A stretch of DNA of 12,880 nt, taken from the NCBI GenBank assembly GCA_004296145.1, contig SEBM01000047.1, positions 1 to 12,880 on the forward strand. Reading direction: 5' to 3'. The position numbers and the translations under genes are program-made. This stretch comes from Flavobacterium sp. GTDB lineage: Bacteria; Bacteroidota; Bacteroidia; Flavobacteriales; Flavobacteriaceae. Under the pieces are notes generated by a model. It made no database searches. It saw only the letters and a list, made by a program, of their open reading frames with translations, and was not told the origin of the DNA. This document shows positions 6,101 through 12,880 of the stretch, piece by piece (position 1 is the first letter of the stretch; each line of letters opens with the position of its first letter).

Positions 6101-9016
6101 TATATGTATGTTTTGTTTGGGAAAAACACATGGGAGCCAACTTTTGATCTTTCCAACTTTTCTCCAAACGACGGAGTAAAAATTAGCATCAATTTTTCTC
6201 TGGATCCAAGTCTGGATTTTGCAGGAGATATTAATAAAGATGGTTTTGATGATATAGTTTTAGGTCTTCCTGCTGCTATTTTTCCAGGCAATCTTAAAAT
6301 AAACGTTGACACCGGAAAAGCCTATGTAATTTACGGAAGAGCAAATATACTTGATACAGAAAAACCTGTTATAACAAATTGCCCATCAGATATGAGTATT
6401 GCCATAGGAAGCGCAATTCCTGATTTCAAATATTCAATAACTGTAAAAGACAATTGTGATACAAGTCCACAAATTACACAAACTCCGCCTGAGGGCACAA
6501 TTTTTACAGGAGATCCTATAAATGTAGTTTTGACAGCAACTGATGCGAGTTCTCTTTCAGAAACGTGCAGTTTTGCGATCACTCTTTCTGCCGATAAAGT
6601 AAGTCCCGTTTTATTCTGTCCTGCAAACAAACAATTAGCCTGTGGATCAGTAATTACAGACTATCGCAGCGAATTAACAGTATTTGATGAAACAGATACA
6701 GATGTTGAGGTAACACAAACTCCGGCACCGGGAACACCTTTCTACGACGGAATGGATATTTCATTTGTCGCAAAAGACGACGCAGGAAACGAAAGCACCT
6801 GCAGTTTTTCTATTACGGCTTCGGGACCAGATTCACTTCCGCCTACATTTAACTGCCCAACCAATCTAACCCTTAATTGTGGTGATGTATTGCCAAATTA
6901 CGCTGCAGATCCTATCATGAATGTGGCTGATAATTGCAGTAAAACAATTACATCTGAAATGACGCCTCCGGCAGGAACTCCTTTTTATGACGGAATAAAA
7001 GTTCATATTACCTACAAAGACGAATCAGGAAATGAAGATTCTTGTGATCTTATTATTCATACTTCAACCCCAGATATTACTTCACCAACAATTAATTGTA
7101 TTGGTGATCAGGGTTTATCCTGTGAAGCAGTTTTACCAGATTATACTACAATGGTTACTGCGACAGACAATTGTGTAGGAACCGTAACAATTACCCAAAG
7201 TCCGGTAGCGGGAACCGCTTTTACTCCGGGAATGACTGTAACGTTGACAGCAACCGATGTTTCAAACAATAAAACAGATTGTACGATTACAATAAATGTT
7301 TCTGCAGATAATGTACCGCCTGTAATTACCTGTCCAGCAAATCAAAATTTAGCATGCGGAAGCACAATTCCTGACTATACCAATTTAGTGGTAGTAACAG
7401 ATAATTGTGATGCAGCTCCGGTTTTAACACAAGATCCGATTGCTGGAACAGCTTTTACAGATGGAATGACAATTACAATTATAGCTACAGATATTTCAAA
7501 CAATAGTTCGCAATGTGATTTTATTATAAATAATGTGCCAGACGATATAAAGCCGGTAATTAATTGTATTTCAGATCAGGAATTGCCATGCGGAGCTACA
7601 ATTCCAGATTATACAACTTTAGTAACAGCCACAGATAATTGTGACGCTACGCCAGTTATAACACAAAGTCCCGCTGTTGGAACGCCATTTGTAAATGGAA
7701 TGACAATAAAACTGACAGCAAAAGACGCATCAGACAATGAAGAATATTGCAGTTTTGTAATTAACGCTTCCGCGGATAATCTGCCGCCTGTAATAAGTTG
7801 TGTAGGAGATCAAAACATATCTTGTGCGACCATAATTCCCGATTATACAGCACTGGTTTCTGCCACAGATAATTGTGATTCATCACCGGTGATTACTCAA
7901 AATCCTGTTTCAGGAAGCGCTTTTACAGACGGAATGACAATTACAATGACCGCAAAAGATGCATCAGGAAATGAAGCGTTTTGTACTTTTAAAGTTAACG
8001 CTTCCGCGGATGTAACTCCGCCGCAAATAACCTGTATCGCAAATCAAAGTGTATTTTTTAACCAGACTTTGCCAGATTACAGAAACCAAATTACAGCAAC
8101 GGATAATTGTGATTCTAATTTAACCATAGTGCAAAACCCTGTGCCAGGTTCAGCATTAGTAGACGGAATGACTGTTGAAATGAGCACAGCTGACAACAGC
8201 GGAAACGCCATCAGTTGTTCCTTTACGATTAAGGTTGTTACTGACACAGAAGGTCCAAAAATAACTTGTTTACAAGATCAGTCCGTGGCCTGTTCAGCGA
8301 CCAAAGTTCCGGATTATACCGCACTTATTTCAGTAACGGATAATACAGATCTAAATCCTGTTATAATACAAGATCCCGTTGCCGGAAGTGATTTTACAGA
8401 CGGAATGACAATCAATATTATAGCCAGAGACGCTTCTACAAACGAATCGAATTGTTCGTTTAAGTTAAATGCAGATATTTTACTCGTAGATGCAGGAAAT
8501 GATGCAGAAATAAAAGAAGGCGAAAACATACAAATCGAAGCCATAGCCACAAAAGACGGAACTTTTAACTGGACTCCGTCAGAAGGTGTGAGCAACATTG
8601 CAATTGCAAATCCATTCTTTTCACCAATAAAAACAACAACGTATACCGTTTATTTTAAAAGTGAAGACGGATGCGAAACCCAGGATGAAATTACGATTTC
8701 GGTGCTTCCAAAAGAAACAGACGAAACGAAATATGGTTTTTCTCCAAACAACGATGGCATAAACGATGTATGGATGATTGATGATATTAATCAATATCCA
8801 AACAACAAAGTTTCTATTTACAACCGTTGGGGCGATTTAGTATTCCAGATTTCAGGCTACAACAACACCACAAATGTCTTTACCGGAATCGCAAATAAAA
8901 GTAAAAATCTCGGTGCAAATGAACTTCCGGAAGGAACTTATTTCTTCGAAATTAATCCAAACGCTGACAATCACCATTTCACAAAACTAAAGGGATACCT
9001 TGTTTTAAAACGATAA
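3101..9016 (+). CDS. Giant secreted FG-GAP / HYR-repeat adhesin with type B T9SS sorting domain
   Basis: A 1971-residue surface or secreted protein. Residues 1-31 are a Sec signal peptide (KNKKR, then LILILFLLAGIVF, likely cut before Q32). Two FG-GAP beta-propellers follow. Calcium-loop motifs of the D(I/F/V/L)N-DG--D type begin at residues 69, 141, 207, 272, 344, 415 and 485, and again at 647, 730, 803, 868, 930, 984 and 1043: seven blades each, as in integrin-alpha heads. A HYR-like module (about 522-606) separates the propellers. Nine more HYR-like modules run from 1085 to 1792, with near-constant 78-residue spacing. Residues 1793-1877 look like an Ig/PKD-type strand domain. Residues 1878-1971, starting YGFSPNNDGIND and containing IYNRWGDLVF and LPEGTYFFEI, are the CHU_C/type B type IX secretion sorting domain. 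It should therefore cross the outer membrane through T9SS and be released or held at the surface, probably for Ca2+-dependent adhesion; the ligand is unknown. No catalytic domain was seen. The SprF-like gene starts 3 bp downstream. Confidence 0.93.
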   Translation: MKKNSTTFPKNKKRQLILILFLLAGIVFSYGQNGCPQVSKSIIDGANGFSVTGKAPSDDLSAKTRSAGDINGDGIPDLIISAPGADFGGLLDVGEVYIIFGGSGFSFDNFDVSTLDGTNGFVIRGNVADEQLGLSLDTAGDFNNDGISDIVVSSNSDPLGQGLAFVFYGKNTPFQALYNRTDIDNAKGIFITIEAPTDVKNVGYAGDVNHDGISDVIISDNANSGGKHYIVFGTSSAANIGTSSLNGSNGFSITGYASGFLSLNSVCKNAGDFNNDGIDDLVLGYPSMLEVTGSSAGRTIVLFGRNVVFPASILLDNLTSGEGYILTGSGNSTYAGTSVAAAGDFNHDGIADIIIGSPNKTVNGIQKAGEVYIVFGGSGLSGTSALSDITTSTGVIIQGSADSGKFGTFVNGIKDINRDGTADVAISGERGISYNGAVYVVFGGSAVTGIITDKNILNTIGYQIFDSDKNYSNGIFGNDFAGLDDFNQDGTNDFVIGNIRKFGYTNKGTAFVFYGETIDRTDKVLPTIVCPGDQQLFANSTLPDYISLLSDLTDNCNYTNNFDFITVQSPPQGTLFTADTNVTITVTDLSGNVNSCSFLVKLKSPIPAPSCKSFESSVNNIDGSNGFVLYGESGVVKAGYSVNKAGDVNGDGIDDFIVSALGINYSSSGAFQNKNEVAKGAAYVIFGTTSGFPPTLDLRFLNGSNGFIIRNDINPAEYDETGFTVSDAGDLNGDGLADLMLSAPSTKGSGFIYYLGAVYVVFGKSGGYSSQFLLSSLDGTNGFVFRGTVNAEYYGYSLDNAGDFNGDGYSDILIGGIGIVPKAFVIYGKNGGFPAQILSTDINGTNGVQITSSSSTDKIGRSVAGLGDINGDGVSDIVLSSYDGAKKFVVYGRSGFPASLDVMTLDGTNGFSVIHSTKSIQYGRANKVGDLNHDGFNDIAFSRNYILFGSSAIPASVDLNNLNGTNGFTISDTHLSERFGGIGDFNNDGIDDYVFLYNTSYMYVLFGKNTWEPTFDLSNFSPNDGVKISINFSLDPSLDFAGDINKDGFDDIVLGLPAAIFPGNLKINVDTGKAYVIYGRANILDTEKPVITNCPSDMSIAIGSAIPDFKYSITVKDNCDTSPQITQTPPEGTIFTGDPINVVLTATDASSLSETCSFAITLSADKVSPVLFCPANKQLACGSVITDYRSELTVFDETDTDVEVTQTPAPGTPFYDGMDISFVAKDDAGNESTCSFSITASGPDSLPPTFNCPTNLTLNCGDVLPNYAADPIMNVADNCSKTITSEMTPPAGTPFYDGIKVHITYKDESGNEDSCDLIIHTSTPDITSPTINCIGDQGLSCEAVLPDYTTMVTATDNCVGTVTITQSPVAGTAFTPGMTVTLTATDVSNNKTDCTITINVSADNVPPVITCPANQNLACGSTIPDYTNLVVVTDNCDAAPVLTQDPIAGTAFTDGMTITIIATDISNNSSQCDFIINNVPDDIKPVINCISDQELPCGATIPDYTTLVTATDNCDATPVITQSPAVGTPFVNGMTIKLTAKDASDNEEYCSFVINASADNLPPVISCVGDQNISCATIIPDYTALVSATDNCDSSPVITQNPVSGSAFTDGMTITMTAKDASGNEAFCTFKVNASADVTPPQITCIANQSVFFNQTLPDYRNQITATDNCDSNLTIVQNPVPGSALVDGMTVEMSTADNSGNAISCSFTIKVVTDTEGPKITCLQDQSVACSATKVPDYTALISVTDNTDLNPVIIQDPVAGSDFTDGMTINIIARDASTNESNCSFKLNADILLVDAGNDAEIKEGENIQIEAIATKDGTFNWTPSEGVSNIAIANPFFSPIKTTTYTVYFKSEDGCETQDEITISVLPKETDETKYGFSPNNDGINDVWMIDDINQYPNNKVSIYNRWGDLVFQISGYNNTTNVFTGIANKSKNLGANELPEGTYFFEINPNADNHHFTKLKGYLVLKR
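3305..6280 (+). repeat. Fourteen FG-GAP blade repeats in two sets of seven (protein-level repeat)
   Basis: The Ca2+-loop codons begin at 3305, 3521, 3719, 3914, 4130, 4343 and 4553 (set one) and at 5039, 5288, 5507, 5702, 5888, 6050 and 6227 (set two). Blades in set one are regular, 65-72 residues apart. In set two the spacing falls from 83 to 54-65 residues towards the C-terminal end. Most loops read DxNxDGxxD, and blades end in strands such as VYIIFGGSG, which is the FG-GAP signature. The blades are diverged at DNA level, so this is an old duplication. The interval contains one inserted HYR-like module at about 4664-4918. Confidence 0.85.
6353..8476 (+). repeat. Nine tandem HYR-like modules, 234-bp period
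   Basis: Modules start at 6353, 6596, 6833, 7076, 7310, 7544, 7778, 8012 and 8246. The five steps from 7076 to 8246 are exactly 234 bp (78 residues). The consensus is PPVI-C-(6-7)-L-CG--IPDYT-LV-ATDNCD--PVITQ, then P--GT-F-DGMTI---A-DASGNE--CSF-INASAD, a HYR (hyalin repeat) variant common in Bacteroidota surface proteins. DNA words are still shared: ACAGATAATTGTGA recurs at 7397, 7631 and 7865, and with one change at 8099, each 234 bp apart. TTAACGCTTCCGCGGAT recurs at 7761 and 7995. This points to fairly recent amplification of the central modules. Confidence 0.88.
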
Positions 9017-9019
9017 TTC

Positions 9020-9940
9020 ATGAAAAGAATAGTACAAACACTCTTTATAACATTATTACTGATTATTTTTTTGCAAAGGGCTTATGCACAGCAAACGCCC
9101 GTATATTCTGCTTATAATTACAATACCGTTCTTATAAATCCCGCTCACGCCGGATTTTACGAAAACACAGATCTGGTTCTCACAACAGACGGATATTTTA
9201 ATTCTGCCGTTGACGGAAGCCCGAGAAGTTTTGATATCTCTATAAATACATTAGCGTGGTCAGACAAAGTAGGTCTGGCTGCGGGTATTTCGCGTGATGA
9301 AATTGGTGTAACCAACACAACAAGTTTTTTTACATCGTATGCTTATAAAATTTATTTCAATTCCGGTAAAGAAGGTCAGGCAAACGCCTATAGTCCTAAC
9401 TTTATTTCGTTTGGATTAACAGCAGGAGCCATGATTTACAACGAAAACCTGACAGAATTAGGCTTAGAAAACGATCCTGAATTTCAGGAAAACATCAATA
9501 GTTTTACACCAACGCTTGGGGCGGGTTTTCTATATAACAGAGAAAATCTTTATGTTGGGGTTTCTGCTCCAAATGTGCTCAACAGCGCATTCAATTCAAA
9601 AAATAATACCAATCTTGAAAATGTATATTACGGATATTTTGGTTACCGTTTTTATACAGGAGAATTAGAAGATATTATTTTAACGCCAAGCTTTCTGGCA
9701 AAATATACCGAAGGATCGCCATTTCAGGCCGATTTGAATTTATTGGTCAATTATAAAAACAAAGTCGAATTTGGAGGTGGTTACAGAACCTCAGACACCG
9801 TAAATCTTTTGGCAGGATTTTATATAAAAGACAATTTTAAAATAATCTGTACATACAACAAATCATTCGATAATGTCGTAATCCCGGATACATTCGGTTT
9901 GGTTTTGAACTACAGATTCGGAAGAGGATTTAATAATTAA
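9020..9940 (+). CDS. PorP/SprF-family type IX secretion outer-membrane protein
   Basis: A 306-residue PorP/SprF-family protein. The signal peptide (MKRIVQ, then a hydrophobic TLFITLLLIIF stretch) ends in AYA before Q24. The mature N-terminus, QQTPVYSAYNYNTVLINPAHAGFYEN, is the family hallmark (usual form Q-P-YSQYMFN---INPAYAG). The rest is alternating beta-strand sequence with many aromatic and Gly positions (GAGFLYNRENLYVGVSAPNVL, then repeated Y/F-rich strands), and it ends in a strand rich in aromatic residues (FGLVLNYRFG), consistent with an outer-membrane barrel. Proteins of this family are encoded beside type B T9SS cargo and, in Flavobacterium johnsoniae, SprF is needed for secretion of the adhesin SprB. 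Only 3 bp separate it from the giant adhesin gene, so the two are surely co-transcribed and it is very likely that adhesin's export or anchoring partner. Its stop overlaps the convergent regulator gene by 4 bp. Confidence 0.93.
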   Translation: MKRIVQTLFITLLLIIFLQRAYAQQTPVYSAYNYNTVLINPAHAGFYENTDLVLTTDGYFNSAVDGSPRSFDISINTLAWSDKVGLAAGISRDEIGVTNTTSFFTSYAYKIYFNSGKEGQANAYSPNFISFGLTAGAMIYNENLTELGLENDPEFQENINSFTPTLGAGFLYNRENLYVGVSAPNVLNSAFNSKNNTNLENVYYGYFGYRFYTGELEDIILTPSFLAKYTEGSPFQADLNLLVNYKNKVEFGGGYRTSDTVNLLAGFYIKDNFKIICTYNKSFDNVVIPDTFGLVLNYRFGRGFNN

Positions 9941-10578
9941 TCAACCAAACCATTCTCAACCGCATATTTTACAAGTCCCGCGGTATTTTTGGCATTTAGT
10001 TTAGATAACAGGTTTTTGCGGTGCGTGTTTACAGTATTCAGGCTGATAAAAGTCTTCTCAGCGATTTCGGCAGTATTGTATTCATGCGCTATCAAAACCA
10101 AAATTTCTTTCTCGCGTGAACTAAGTTCTGTTAAAGTCGAAACCTGTTTTTCAATTCTCAGATTGTTCGAAAGATGTTTTTCTTCCGTTTCTTCAGAAAA
10201 ATAATTATCACCGCTTGCAATTGTATTGATCGCTTCCAGTAATTCTGCTTTTTCTGCATTTTTTAGTAAATAACCATTCACACCAATTCTGATTAATCTC
10301 GAAATAATACTCACATTGCTGTGCGTACTTACTACCAGAATCCTGATTGCCGGATATTTCTTTTTTAAGATTTTACTCAATTCAATACCATCCATTTCCG
10401 GCATACTGATATCCAGAATCAATAAATCGACAGCTTGTTTTTCTATGATTTCCAGTGCTTCGAGTCCGTTAATCGCCTTACCGATAACTTCAATATTAGG
10501 TTCCTGTTCCAAAAGCGAAATAATTCCCTGTAGAAACATCGTGTGATCGTCGGCAATAAGAATTTTGATTTTGTTCAT
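9937..10578 (-). CDS. NarL/LuxR-family response regulator
   Basis: A 213-residue two-component response regulator. The receiver domain (about 3-120) has the acidic pair D10-D11, phosphoacceptor D56 (LLILDISMPEMDG), switch residue S84 and conserved K106 (GYLLK). The DNA-binding GerE/LuxR domain covers about 148-211; LSSREKEIL opens it, and the helix-turn-helix spans roughly 168-193 (NTAEIAEKTFIS, then NTVNTHRKNLLSKL). All phosphotransfer residues are intact, so it should be a normal phosphorylation-controlled transcription factor. The histidine kinase gene lies 31 bp upstream on the same strand, and the two should form one transcript and a cognate pair. Its 3' end overlaps the SprF-like gene tail-to-tail (9937-9940, TTAA serving both stops). 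Targets cannot be read from the sequence; the neighbouring adhesin operon is a natural candidate but only by proximity. Confidence 0.95.
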   Translation of the reverse strand: MNKIKILIADDHTMFLQGIISLLEQEPNIEVIGKAINGLEALEIIEKQAVDLLILDISMPEMDGIELSKILKKKYPAIRILVVSTHSNVSIISRLIRIGVNGYLLKNAEKAELLEAINTIASGDNYFSEETEEKHLSNNLRIEKQVSTLTELSSREKEILVLIAHEYNTAEIAEKTFISLNTVNTHRKNLLSKLNAKNTAGLVKYAVENGLVD

Positions 10579-10609
10579 TATATAAAAATTTAATAGTCAG
10601 CTTGTCAGA

Positions 10610-12832
10610 TTAAAGTTTGCTTTTTAATTCATCAAGCTGATCTTTTAAGTCAATTCCTTTTAAGTTATTTTTTTTAGATTTAGTTGTTTCAGCAAAAGAG
10701 GGAATCTCTATATTTATTATAGTTCCTCTTTTCAGTTTTGAGTCAATCAAAAGCGAACCATTTAGTTTCTTAATTCTCGTTTCCAGATTAATAAAACCAA
10801 TTCCCGGTTTAAAATTTCCGGTATTAAACCCGACACCATTATCTTCAAACAAAACATTCAGATCATTCTCGATGAGGTTGAGCTGAATTTCTATCTGAGT
10901 CGCTTTGGCATGTTTGATTGTATTTGTCAATAGTTCCTGAACAATTTTAAAAACTTCAACCTGAATTACTTCGCTCATTTCATTAATTCCTTTTTTCGGA
11001 TACGTAAGAAACGAAATCTTCAACTGGCTCGCCGCGCTGATATTATGAAGATAAGATTCCAGAACTTCACAAAATTTGTTCTGACTGAATTTTTTAGGCA
11101 TCAGCGTATGAGAAATACTTCGAACCTGCTGATAAGTTTCATCCAGTTGCAGGTTGATATTTTCAATATTAGAAAAATTACTGCTTGCCAAATGGTTCAA
11201 CTGCAGTTTTATAGCCGCCAGATTTCCTCCAATACTATCGTGCAATTCCTGCGAAATACGTTCACGTTCCTTATCCTGACCGCTTATAGAAGCTTTAATA
11301 AGTTTTAATTCCTGATCTTTCAGAATACCGTTTATTTTCTGCGAACTAATTTCGGCCTGTTTACTATTCAACAATCGCTGTGCTTTCAGGCGTTTGTAAT
11401 ATTGAAACAAAAGTCCCATAATCGGAATCAATAAAACCAGAAAAGCAATTATGGTAAATAATTTCGTTTTCTTTTGCTGACTTATTTCCAACGCTTTCAG
11501 TTGCTGGTCTTTCTTCAATAATGAAATCTCATTTCGCTTTTTATCAGACGAATTCTGGAAAAACAAAATTGTATTTTCATTTTCCTGATTTGTAATTTCC
11601 TCCTGAAGGCGCATATTTTTTATGGCTTCAAACTGATTTTCCAACGTCAGTTTTTTGGTAGCATTTTCAAATTGCAAAGTTTTAATTTCCTTTTCTTTTT
11701 GAGACGTTTTATACTTTACATCCAATTCATTAATTTCCTTCTGGTTTTGAAGCTTTGTTATAGAATCCTTTATTTTATAATATTGACTGCTAAAATGATA
11801 GGCATTTTTATAATCGTCTTTTGCAATGGCAATTTCTCTGAGCGCGTTATAAATAACCGTTTGTTCATTTAATAAACCCAGTTTCATTGCATTTTCCAAT
11901 CCCGAAGAATAGATCAGTTCTGCAGAATCGTACTTTTTAGATTCCAGGTAAATATTCCCCGTATTCAATCTTGCAATTAACGCAATTTGATTGTATTCGT
12001 TAGCATCTGCAATCTTAATAGCTTCATTATAAAGTTTTAATGCCTCCGTTTTTTTATTCTGCGCTTGCAGATTTGCCGCCAGACTTATAGCAACAACAGC
12101 TTTGCAATTATTGTTATTTTGCTGCTGACACAACATATTGGCTTTGTTGAGGTATTGGTTAGAAAGTTCATAGTTTTTTTGAGAAGCATAAATATCACCG
12201 ATATTAATATAACTGCCATAAATTATTTCCGGATCTTCTTTGTACTCCAGGCATTGTTTAAACAATTTTAAAGCATTTTTAGAATCGCCCAATTCGCTGT
12301 AAACCAAAGCTAAACCGTGCGTATGCGTATAAAACAGGTTTTTCTCATTGTATTTTTGAGAAACTTCAATTCCTTTTAAGTGCCATTTTTTACTTTCGCC
12401 AAGCAAACCTCTTTTTTTATAATTGATGGCAAGCAGGTTATAACCCAAAGAATAAAGTCTGTTTTTTAAAGAATCATTGACAACCGTATTAAACTTAAGT
12501 GCTTGATTTGTATAATGAATCGAAGAATCTATAACAGCTTTTTTATTAAAATAATAGGCGAGAAGTAAATCGGCGCAGGCAGTCGTGCGATTATTTTTGG
12601 AAGTTTTTAAAATGGAATGTGCTTTTAAATAGGCCTTTTTGTCTTCACCTTTATTGTAGATAGCATACAAATCGGCAATCTTTTTTTCTTCTATAATTTG
12701 AGTTGGATTTTTAGAAACAAAAGACTTCTTTTTATTTTCAATTTGCGCCTGTAAACCAAAGCATAAAAGTAAGCACAAAACCAAATGAAGTTTTCTGCAG
12801 TTAAATGATATGAAAGGAAATTTTGTACTCAA
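10610..12832 (-). CDS. TPR-containing sensor histidine kinase (HisKA_3 type)
   Basis: A 740-residue membrane kinase. A hydrophobic stretch at residues 16-28 (HLVLCLLLCFGLQAQ) acts as a signal peptide, so the sensor part is periplasmic. Tetratricopeptide-like helix pairs fill about 40-350 (for example NALKLFKQCLEYKEDPEIIYGSY-type and EALKLYNEAIKIA-type units). A charged coiled coil covers about 357-455, then one membrane helix at about 458-476 (LFTIIAFLVLLIPIMGLLF). Inside the cell come the HisKA_3 dimerisation domain, with phosphoacceptor H531 in RISQELHDSIGG, and a HATPase_c domain with N-box E633-N637 (ELLTNTIKHA), D664 in EDNGVGF and a GIGF loop at 677-680. This layout is common for NarL-type partners in Bacteroidota. 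The frame starts at TTG (12832). No in-frame ATG lies upstream before the TAA at 12875-12877, and the next Met codon is far inside the TPR region, beyond the signal peptide. TTG is therefore the best start, although ATT could also be used. Confidence 0.93.
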   Translation of the reverse strand: MSTKFPFISFNCRKLHLVLCLLLCFGLQAQIENKKKSFVSKNPTQIIEEKKIADLYAIYNKGEDKKAYLKAHSILKTSKNNRTTACADLLLAYYFNKKAVIDSSIHYTNQALKFNTVVNDSLKNRLYSLGYNLLAINYKKRGLLGESKKWHLKGIEVSQKYNEKNLFYTHTHGLALVYSELGDSKNALKLFKQCLEYKEDPEIIYGSYINIGDIYASQKNYELSNQYLNKANMLCQQQNNNNCKAVVAISLAANLQAQNKKTEALKLYNEAIKIADANEYNQIALIARLNTGNIYLESKKYDSAELIYSSGLENAMKLGLLNEQTVIYNALREIAIAKDDYKNAYHFSSQYYKIKDSITKLQNQKEINELDVKYKTSQKEKEIKTLQFENATKKLTLENQFEAIKNMRLQEEITNQENENTILFFQNSSDKKRNEISLLKKDQQLKALEISQQKKTKLFTIIAFLVLLIPIMGLLFQYYKRLKAQRLLNSKQAEISSQKINGILKDQELKLIKASISGQDKERERISQELHDSIGGNLAAIKLQLNHLASSNFSNIENINLQLDETYQQVRSISHTLMPKKFSQNKFCEVLESYLHNISAASQLKISFLTYPKKGINEMSEVIQVEVFKIVQELLTNTIKHAKATQIEIQLNLIENDLNVLFEDNGVGFNTGNFKPGIGFINLETRIKKLNGSLLIDSKLKRGTIINIEIPSFAETTKSKKNNLKGIDLKDQLDELKSKL

Positions 12833-12854
12833 AAAATGGTTAGTTAATGTATTG

Positions 12855-12862
12855 TAAATTTG
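12855..12862 (+). promoter_or_regulatory. Possible outward-facing -7 element (TAAATTTG)
   Basis: TAAATTTG matches TANNTTTG on the + strand, pointing out of the right edge and away from the kinase gene. No TTG element at suitable distance is seen, so it may be chance in this AT-rich stretch, or serve a divergent gene beyond the window. No convincing promoter for the kinase gene was recognised in the 48 bp before it. Confidence 0.2.
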
Positions 12863-12880
12863 GGTTTTATAATTTTAAAT

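Noticed and set aside
6100..8598. Minus-strand open frames (70-99 codons) inside the adhesin gene
   Set aside because: They mirror the repeated domains of the sense gene and resemble no protein family; they are shadows.
3101..9016. The adhesin as a possible enzyme (for example a peptidase or glycosidase)
   Set aside because: All residues between the signal peptide and the sorting domain are accounted for by propeller blades, HYR-like modules and an Ig/PKD-like domain; no catalytic domain was found.
9989..12271. Plus-strand open frames of 66-87 codons opposite the regulator and kinase genes
   Set aside because: They are antisense to well-supported domains, with hydrophobic low-complexity translations expected from the complement of AT-rich coding DNA.

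Overview
The window looks like chromosomal DNA of a Bacteroidota member, most likely a Flavobacterium or close relative. The base composition is AT-rich, several genes follow TANNTTTG-type -7 promoter elements, there are no clear Shine-Dalgarno sites, and two genes belong to the type IX secretion / gliding world found only in this phylum. It holds six genes and no RNA genes, insertion sequences or CRISPR arrays.

Left part (1-2884, + strand): a large-subunit, HPII/KatE-type catalase with the C-terminal DJ-1/PfpI-like domain, then a hairpin that looks like a terminator, then a small stand-alone CinA C-terminal-domain protein. The CinA protein keeps the family outline but departs from it at several normally conserved motif residues. 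Its last codons and stop codon lie inside a block of 7/14-bp repeats.

Between it and the next gene (2868-3017) is an unusual element: heptads of the form TAGTNNN on the left and NNNACTA on the right. These are two mirrored arrays that could fold into one long imperfect hairpin. A 16-bp palindrome and a TANNTTTG box follow, just ahead of the giant gene.

Centre (3101-9940, + strand): a two-gene operon. The first gene encodes a 1971-residue secreted protein: signal peptide, seven FG-GAP blades, one HYR-like module, seven more FG-GAP blades, nine HYR-like modules in a row, one Ig/PKD-like domain and a type B type IX secretion sorting domain. The second starts 3 bp later and encodes a PorP/SprF-family outer-membrane protein, the kind of partner that type B cargo needs. 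Together they look like a cell-surface adhesin and its dedicated export or anchoring partner.

Right part (9937-12832, - strand): a two-component system with a TPR-containing HisKA_3 histidine kinase (apparently using a TTG start) followed 31 bp later by a NarL/LuxR-type response regulator. The regulator gene runs convergently into the SprF-like gene and overlaps its end by 4 bp. Whether this pair controls the adhesin operon cannot be told from sequence.
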